A DNA stretch of 64,000 nt from Polychytrium aggregatum (lineage: Eukaryota; Chytridiomycota; Chytridiomycetes; Polychytriales), in the NCBI RefSeq assembly GCF_025602895.1, contig NW_026516223.1, forward strand, positions 434,001-498,000, written 5' to 3'. Of this stretch, positions 53,915-64,000 are shown in pieces; the stretch's first letter is position 1; every line of letters begins with the position of its first letter. The notes under the pieces were generated by a model. The model saw only the letters and a list, made by a program, of their open reading frames with translations, did not search any database and was not told the origin of the DNA. Made by a program: the position numbers and the translations under genes.

Positions 53915-55463
53915 ATGTCCGCCCTCAAGCAGATGAAGGTCGCTCTCAGAAAGGAGTGGAAGAACGTCGTGCCGACCCTCTCCGATGCCGTCGTTGCGGA
54001 GGAATGTAAGAGTCTTCCGCTCTGGATCTGCAAGCGGCGATTCGTTATTGTGTTGCCCTGGCTCCTGGCTGAGCGGGCTGCTGCTTGGAGACAACTCTCC
54101 GGCGACAGAAACGGAGACTAACCGCATTCGCACCATATCACCCTCCGATGTCGTCCTGTCCTTTGGATGGGCTTGATCGCAAATGGGCGTCTGTGAAGCC
54201 GCCAAGGTCGCTGCCCGACTATGGATGCTCCCGCAGTATCGCCGGGCGCAGAACGTGTGTGTCTATATCAGCATGAAGGGCGAGATCTCGACCCAGGGAA
54301 TCATCGAGGCGCTCTTTGCTGAAGGTGAGAGGCGAGCCCGGGCGTTCAGTCGATGTATTCGGCTGGCAATACCCGCACCGACCACGGCGACGATGCTCAC
54401 CGGCGATGTGGGCTTTGAACTGACCGCAGGCAAGAACTGCTACATTCCGAGATGGCACGGCGACGTCATGGTAAAATCGACACTCGCTGCTCTATGCCAG
54501 CCTGCCTGTCTGCCTGTCTAGGCGGAATCGGATTTGCGACTGGACGGTCTGTTGGCGATATGCGGTGGCAATCGGCACGGCGAGCAACAAGATGACCAAC
54601 ACTCACCCTCTGGCACCCAGGACATGGTCAAGCTCAAATCCCTCGAGGACTATCGCAGCCTCCCACTCAACCGATGGAATATTCCCGAGCCCGACCACAG
54701 CGAAGTTCGGGAGAACGGTAGGCACATCTGCCCTTGAATTCCAGCAATCCCCACCCGGCTCTGACTGAATGCATGCTCGGAATCATGTAGCTCTGGAAGC
54801 CAACGGCCTTGATCTGATCATCATGCCGGGTAGGTGCTGTCACCGGGATGCTTGCGGCGAGTGCCGAGCCAAGCGCTTGGCCAGTGCTCTTGCGAAGGAC
54901 GACTTGCATTAATAGTATCTACTTGCTGGATTGCTGGACTGCTGGACTGCTCTGGGTCGACATTGCAGGGGTTTACTTTGACAAGGAGGGATGGCGACTG
55001 GGTCATGGCAAAGGGTAAGTGCATCTGCCCCCCCCCTTATACCTCCACCATGCTTCCAGTATCATCCGTGACCTCTCCGACCTGCTTTCAGCGCCGGCTC
55101 GTCCACAGCCATGCCGATTCCTGTGCACTTGTCCTTCTTGGTCTGTGGATTGATCGTCGATGCCTGTGTCTTTCCCACACCCAGTTACTACGACCGCTAT
55201 CTCGACACCTGCGAGGCGTTTGCCCGCAGTCGCAGCATCGAAAAGCCATTCACCGGTGAGCACTCCCGCACTCCCGCACTCCCGCACTCCCGCACTCCCG
55301 TATGCACTACCCACCCCCGTCGCAGCGTCTCACTCCTGCATCCGTCTTCCCAGTGGCCCTTGCGCTCTCGGCCCAGATCCTGGCGACAGGAACTGTGCCC
55401 CGCGACACGCACGACCGCAAGCCCGACCTGGTTCTCGCTCCTGATGTCGAGCTTGGGCAGTGA
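53915..55463 (+). CDS. MTHFS: 5-formyltetrahydrofolate cyclo-ligase
   Basis: Converts 5-formyl-THF to 5,10-methenyl-THF with ATP. Exons 53915-54005, 54199-54324, 54430-54470, 54621-54717, 54791-54829, 54969-55014, 55185-55255, 55354-55463 give 206 residues, the family length, from eight small exons. Motifs: MKVALRKEWKNVVPTLS, MLPQYRRAQNVCVYISMKGE, CYIPRWHG, WNIPEP, LDLIIMPG, VYFDKEGWRLGHGKGYYDRYL and APDVELGQ at the end. The last intron contains five 8-bp repeats (CACTCCCG, 55261-55300). Confidence 0.93.
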
Positions 55464-55807
55464 GCAGACGAAGCAGGATCTGAGCCCGCCTCACCTGTCC
55501 GCTGCGATCTGCTGATCCAGGCGCCGCTGAGTGTTGCTGCCTGCGTTCGTGGGAGAGCTGCTTCCATCCGCCCACTCTCTCGGCTGTTCTGGTCTTGGTC
55601 GGCGTGGGGTGTGTCGCACGTGAGCGTTTTTCTTTCTGCCCTGGCACTGAAATACACCGCCGATCGCCCCAGACGAAACACCGTCTCCGCTGCCATCATC
55701 ACCGACGCCATATCCGACACCGACACAGCCATCGCTATCTTCATCGCCATTGCTGCTGCCGTCGCTACCGCCCGCCACCACACCTCCCTGAGATACCTGT
55801 CGACGCC
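55464..55807. other. Spacer between MTHFS and ELP3
   Basis: 344 bp with no recognised feature; presumed ELP3 promoter. Confidence 0.4.
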
Positions 55808-59378
<3,571 letters not shown>

Positions 59379-60311
59379 GCCGGCCGGACGCCATGCGCCA
59401 TCGCCCACGCTGCCCCTGCCGGAGCGGGCGGGCGGCCAACAGAGATCTCTCCCCAAATCGCCGCTTGCCCAGTGGCGCAACACATTGAGGATCAGATGTG
59501 CCGAAGCGAGGCCGCAACGACGACGGCGACGACGAGAGACGGACAGGGCGAGTCCCAGGACAGCCAGCGGCCTTGCGAGGCAACGAGCGCAGGTTGCAGG
59601 TCGCAGGTCGCAGGTCACAGGTCGCAGCAGGGACCAGGGATAGCACCGATTCGGCCGCAGTCCTAACGCCTGGCCACAGCTCTGGGCCAGCTTGCTGCGA
59701 CATTGAGGGGTGATGGCCGGCCGTGGGAACCGCTCTGCTGGTCGCGTCCGCATCCATGCCCAGCGACGCGGAAGAGACTGCCCGGGCACGCTGGGGAATG
59801 GCGGCGAGCCACGTCGGAGACTGCGGGCGCAGCCGCAGCAGCGACTGCGATTTGAAATGGCTGCGGCTGCAGTTGTTGTTGTTGTTGTTGTTGTTCGAAG
59901 GGGAAATAAGGTGCTGAAGGACATCAAGCGAGCAAGAGCAGCAAGCGAGGAGAGGGGGCACCGAGACCGCACCAAATCAGCACCAAATCAGCACCGAGAC
60001 CGCACCGAGGCCGCACCGAGACCGCCGGCTCAATCGCAGCCACGGCACCGACACACACACACCCGCGGTCCCACGCCCCAAGGGCCTGTCCTTGTGCCGC
60101 GCGGTGCGAGGGCGGCTCTCCGGGAAAACTTTTCCGGCGGGCTTGGCAGCGATACAGTCCCCGGCGGGGTATTTGAGCCCGGGCATCGGTCTGCTCTGAC
60201 TTGATCAGCACCGCCCTGTCGTCGATCCGACATCGCCTGGGTTACTATTCGGCTCTCCCCGCCATCCTGCCATCGCCGCTCCCGCTCCCGCCCCCTGAAC
60301 CAACCACCGCC
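59379..60311. other. Spacer between ELP3 and the MFS transporter
   Basis: Contains GCAGGTC 7-bp repeats (about 59590-59627), a GTT run (59874-59895) and CACCAAATCAG/CACCGAGACCG repeats (about 59970-60025). No gene seen. Confidence 0.45.
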
Positions 60312-62867
60312 ATGTCGGCCAGCGAACAAGCCACCGCCGTCGAGGTGACCGAAAAGGACCTGGACAACCACGAAGAGCACCACGAGAAGAAGGGCGATGA
60401 ACTGCCCCATGCCTCCCGGCTCACCCGGCTCGAGTTCCTGCTTGTTTTCGTGAGGTAATGTCTCGCTCGTGACGACTCCCTTGCATTGGCTGCACTGCAC
60501 CAACGCTGCACCTGCAATTCGCCTGCAATTCGCCTGCAATTCGCCTGCAGTTCGCCTCCGTCCAGCCCGGCATGCCCTTCCACTCTCCACCCTCAACCAC
60601 CACCACTGGCATCCACTCATCCCCCGCTGGCCTTTCGTTGTCCTCTGCAGCTTGGCCTTTGCTGTCTTCCTCGCCGCCCTCGATCAGACCATCATTGCCG
60701 TCGCTCTCGGCCAGGTCGTCAAGGAATTCTCTGCTCTCGACAAGGTCTCCTGGATTGGAACGGCCTTCCTGCTCACGGCGGTAAGTCTCCATGTTGCGGA
60801 CGGCAGGCCCAATCAGCCGCAATTCAATTCACTCCTGGCTCATCGTTGCTCTGTGATTGTCCCCCAGACCGCGTTCATTCCCAGTTACGGCAAACTCGCG
60901 GATATCTTTGGCCGCAAGTCTGTCTTCCTGGTCGCCATCGTCACCTTCGAAATCGGCTCGCTGCTCTGTGCGCTGAGTAACAGCATGATCATGCTCATTA
61001 TCAGTCGCGCCGTCGCCGGTCTCGGTGCTGCCGGTATCTTCTCGCTTGTGATTGTCATCATCAGTGACCTTACCACCGTTCGCGAGCGCCCTACCTATCA
61101 AGGGTATGTTCAACTGTCTGCCTGCATGCTGCTCCCGCCCTTTGCACCGCCAGTGCGTGCGCGCTTGCCTGCATGTATGTCCCACGCCGCTTGGCAGTGT
61201 CTCGCCTTCCTCCCTAATCCGATCGCTCATCATGTCTGCGTTTCTGCCGTCACAGCGTTATCGGTGCTGTCTTTGGCCTCGCCTCCGTCGCCGGTCCGCT
61301 CCTGGGTGGTGTCTTTGTCGATCACCTGAGCTGGAGATGGTGCTTCTGGATCAACCTCCCCATCGGCGCCGTCACTATCGTCGTCGTGACCTTCTTCCTC
61401 AAGTACCCCCGCCGCGACGTCTCAATCAAGGAGCAGCTGAAGCACCTCGACCTTGTCGGAACCATCCTCCTGATCGGCGCTGTCACCACCCTCCTGGTTC
61501 CCATCCAGAACGGCGGCACCGCCGACTTCCCCTGGAACAGCGCCTTGGTCATCTCGCTGTTTGTCGTCGGCGCCATCTTTGTCGTGCTCTTTGTGATCTG
61601 GGAAGCCAAGTATGCTCGCGACCCCGTCATCCCGTTTTCGCTCTTCAAGAACCGCTGGGTGCTCGCCATCTTCGCGAACGCCTTCTTCTTTGGCATGTCG
61701 TTCTTCATCGTGCTCTTCTACTCGCCTCTGTACTTCCAAGTCGTCAATGGTGGTAAGTATCCAGACTACCCGTGCTGGCTGTGGTAGTGGTAGTGGTAGT
61801 GGTAGTGGTAGTCTAGACTGGGCTTGGTGTCTATGCAGGACATGCGTCGATCCTGCCATTTGCGCTGACCCCGACCGTCTCTCTGCGTCTCCGTGCCTTC
61901 AGAAACCGCCACCCAATCCGGTGTCAGCACCATCCCTCTCGTCCTCGGCATCTCTGTCCTCGCCGTCCTGAGTGGTGTTTTCATCACCGTGACTGGCCAC
62001 TACATGCCCCTGGTGACTGTTGGCTCCATCCTGATCAGTAAGTCTCTTTCGCTGGTGTGTTTGGCTTGCCTTAGCATGGCTTGCCTTAGCTTGGCTTGCT
62101 CCATGGACTTTCCTCAACATCGATGGCTTGCAAGCCTCCACAGTGCCAGCATAGGGACCTAACGGATCCTGTCTTTCTTTCAGTGACTGCCTCTGGACTG
62201 ATCTCAACCCTTGACGAGAACTCGACTCGTGCTATGCAGATCGGATACCTCTTCCTGGCCGGCGCCGGCAGCGGTCTGGTCGTCCAGACCCTCCTCATCG
62301 GTGCACAGAGCGCAGTTGATGCCGAAGATGTCTCTGTCGTCACCGCCAACACCAACTTCTGGCAAACCATCGGCACCGTCCTCGGCCTCGCCAGTGAGTG
62401 TCCCTCCGTGGCATCAACTCTGCTCGTCGCCGTTGCTCTTTCCTCCCCCGGGGCGTATTTTGCAATCTGGTTGTGTCGGTTGGATCACACTCTTCGGACA
62501 TTGGTCGCGAATGGCGTGTCGTTCTGGTGTTGCATGGCTGACCATCGACATCTTCTTCCGCCCCTTAGTCGTTTCCTCGGTCTTCAACAACAAGCTCTCT
62601 ACCAACCTCGCCGAGGCCCTCCAACAGATCCCTCCGGCTGACTTCCCTCCCAACTTCAACCCGGCTCTCCTCGGCGGCGACCCCAGCAGCATCCACTCGC
62701 TGCCTCCTGCTCTCCAGGGCCCCGTCATCCACGCTTTTGTCAAGAGCTTGTCGCTGATGTTCATCTGCGTCATCCCCTTTGCCGCCTGCCTGTTCATTGC
62801 CTCGTGGTTCATCAAGAAGACGCCGCTGCCCAAGGAGGCACGCAACGCCGCCCCCGCTATGGCTTAA
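60312..62867 (+). CDS. Major facilitator (DHA2-type, 14-helix) transporter
   Basis: Proton-coupled exporter of the drug:H+ antiporter-2 group. Exons 60312-60454, 60651-60780, 60868-61103, 61256-61752, 61903-62037, 62184-62393, 62569-62867 give 549 residues. Landmarks: [14 protein letters not shown] in helix 1 (DHA motif), [14 protein letters not shown] (loop 2-3), [40 protein letters not shown] (motif C) and WINLPIG. Length and helix count fit 14 segments. The N-terminal tail is acidic and His-rich. Substrate is unknown; fungal homologues include multidrug and siderophore exporters. Intron 4 carries a GTAGTG repeat (61781-61812). Confidence 0.9.
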
Positions 62868-63178
62868 GCGAGTACCCACGACCTCCTCGTCGTTGGTGCC
62901 TTTCGCACTCCTTGGCTCCAGCTCGTTGTCTTGGATCCGTCAAATCTCCCTCGATGCAGCTTGCTGGTGCTGCCCAGCCGGAACATTATTATTTCCACTT
63001 CTATCCTCCTATCATGGCATCCCTCGGATGATATTTCTGATTGCTCATTTATATTCACCAGGGCGGGAGTTACCTTCTTTGTCTGCCCGCCTTGTCTATG
63101 CTTTAATATCCTTCAACAAAAGCCACAACCCTTTTACTTGCACCAGGGCATCTGTTATGGCCCAAATCCTGTGTTGTT
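62868..63178. other. Spacer before the miniature Fanzor element
   Basis: Presumed 3' end of the MFS gene. Nothing else seen. Confidence 0.4.
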
Positions 63179-63180
63179 TA

Positions 63181-63206
63181 CAGCGTTTCCAGAATGAAAT
63201 GGGACA
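63181..63206 (+). repeat. Left terminal inverted repeat of miniature element
   Basis: Starts CAGCGTTTCCAGAATGAAAT then GGGACA; preceded by TA. Confidence 0.85.
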
Positions 63207-63289
63207 CCCCCCCCCGTTTTTAACCAGGATAGTGATTTTTCTGGAACCTGAATACACCCACCATATCATCGCATTCATAGCTATTCAGT

Positions 63290-63784
63290 ATGTCCAAGGA
63301 GACCGAAGTGGTGATTGCCTTTGGGAATGCTTCCTGGAAACAGGGGAAGGGATATGCATCCAGTCCCAGGAGACTCAGGTTTGCCAAGTACTTTGAGCAG
63401 TTCCACCACCACCAGAGACGACCACCAGACCGATCCGTCTCCAAGATCCATGTGTGCTCGGTGAACGAGTTCAACACGTCCCAGGTGTGCTCACATTGCC
63501 GGGAATTCAAGCGACTTGAGTCACCCGAGTATCTTGATGTCGAGAAACCACACTTTGTCCGGAGCTGTACAAGCTGCCATACGCTGTGGGATCGAGACAT
63601 CAATGCAGCCAGGAACATGATCTCGGTATGCCAGTCGATCATCGCCACAGGAGATCGACCGGGTGTATTCAAGACCATGCTTCCCAAACCAACCAAAACC
63701 ACTCGATTGCCAACCAGGACGGGAAACAATCGCACGGCTTGTTCACTGGGGCCTACAGTCAGCCAGCAGGGTTCAGATATCTGA
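63290..63784 (+). pseudogene. C-terminal Fanzor fragment (RuvC-II to RuvC-III)
   Basis: 164-residue frame from ATG 63290. It aligns with the last third of the Fanzor at 10.3-12.6 kb: VVIAFGNASWKQGKGYASSP, VNEFNTSQVCSHC (alternative catalytic Glu and zinc-ribbon Cys), CTSCHTLWDRDINAARNM (RuvC-III Asp). The RuvC-I Asp and the whole N-terminal domain are missing, so it cannot cut alone. The stop has shifted: where the full-length protein ends (LPK), this frame runs on for about 31 residues. It may persist because it overlaps guide-RNA sequence at the right end. Confidence 0.88.
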
Positions 63785-63798
63785 AGCCAGAAAGGAAC

Positions 63799-63824
63799 TG
63801 TCCCGTTTCTTTCTGGACCGGCTG
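63799..63824 (-). repeat. Right terminal inverted repeat of miniature element
   Basis: TGTCCCGTTTCTTTCTGG then CCGGCTG, directly followed by TA. A perfect 14-bp palindrome (TTCAGATATCTGAA, 63772-63785) lies just inside. Confidence 0.85.
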
Positions 63825-64000
63825 TACATGTTGCGTGCACAGCGAAATCTACTCCCTGTTTCTTCCTTGGTATTCAACTATTATTTGCTTGGTTGGGCCG
63901 GATACACTCCCATCTCAGTGAAAGAACTGGCACAGTACAGTCGAGGCGGGGGACGGTGGACGGAAGGAGTGGAAGCGTATATCAGGGCCCAGAAACTAGA

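Larger units (their letters stand above)
63181..63824 (+). mobile_element. Miniature Fanzor-bearing Tc1/mariner element
   Basis: 644 bp bounded by 26-bp inverted repeats starting CAGC and ending inward in GGGACA (21 of 26 positions match), with TA directly outside each end (63179-63180, 63825-63826). It contains no transposase and only the 3' third of a Fanzor gene. This is an internally deleted, non-autonomous relative of the 3.6-kb element at 9.1-12.7 kb. A poly-C run (63206-63216) lies just inside the left end. Confidence 0.88.

Overview
This window reads as nuclear DNA of an early-diverging fungus, most likely a chytrid. It is GC-rich. Genes are densely packed and intron-rich, with short GT-AG introns and two probable GC-AG introns. 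Clear fungal or opisthokont orthologues are present: Elongator ELP3, POLA2, the 9-1-1 clamp subunit Rad1, frataxin, the TXNL4B/DIM1-like spliceosome protein, SPF45, ERF4, mL60 and MTHFS. Exon coordinates are my own reconstructions from splice signals, reading-frame phase and recall of protein families. No database search was run.

Left part, 1-16.6 kb. A polyglutamine-rich MED15-like Mediator subunit lies on the minus strand and runs off the left edge. It is followed by two tandem paralogous AAAP amino-acid transporters on the plus strand. Between the paralogues sits the most striking object of the window, a 3.63-kb Tc1/mariner-type transposon (9091-12721). It has 26-bp terminal inverted repeats, flanking TA dinucleotides, a DD34E transposase truncated just after its catalytic Glu, and a second gene encoding a Fanzor, the eukaryotic TnpB-like RNA-guided nuclease. 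The Fanzor frame carries one in-frame TAG. A 644-bp miniature relative (63181-63824) lies at the right edge; it keeps both inverted repeats and only the C-terminal third of a Fanzor. Two terminal relics of the same family sit at 41.57-41.87 kb.

Middle part, 17-43 kb. In order: Rad1 (+), an ArfGAP (-), an RRM RNA-binding protein (-), a secreted expansin-like protein with a C-terminal Cys-rich module (-), a standalone secreted copy of that module head-to-head with it (+), a Sel1-repeat protein (+), a 3-ketoacyl-CoA thiolase (-), a GPI-anchored Cys-rich protein (-) divergent from a Ctr copper transporter that carries the same type of Cys-rich ectodomain (+), mitochondrial ribosomal protein mL60 (-) and ERF4/GOLGA7 (-).

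Right part, 43-64 kb. In order: SPF45/RBM17-like splicing factor (+), frataxin (-), TXNL4B-like (-), POLA2 (+), an SH3-septin fusion (+), MTHFS (+), ELP3 (+), a DHA2-type MFS transporter (+) and the miniature Fanzor element. Several neighbours are divergent pairs sharing short promoters: ERF4/SPF45, TXNL4B/POLA2, GPI protein/CTR and expansin/Cys-rich protein. Many introns and spacers carry short tandem repeats. No rRNA, tRNA or CRISPR array was recognised.
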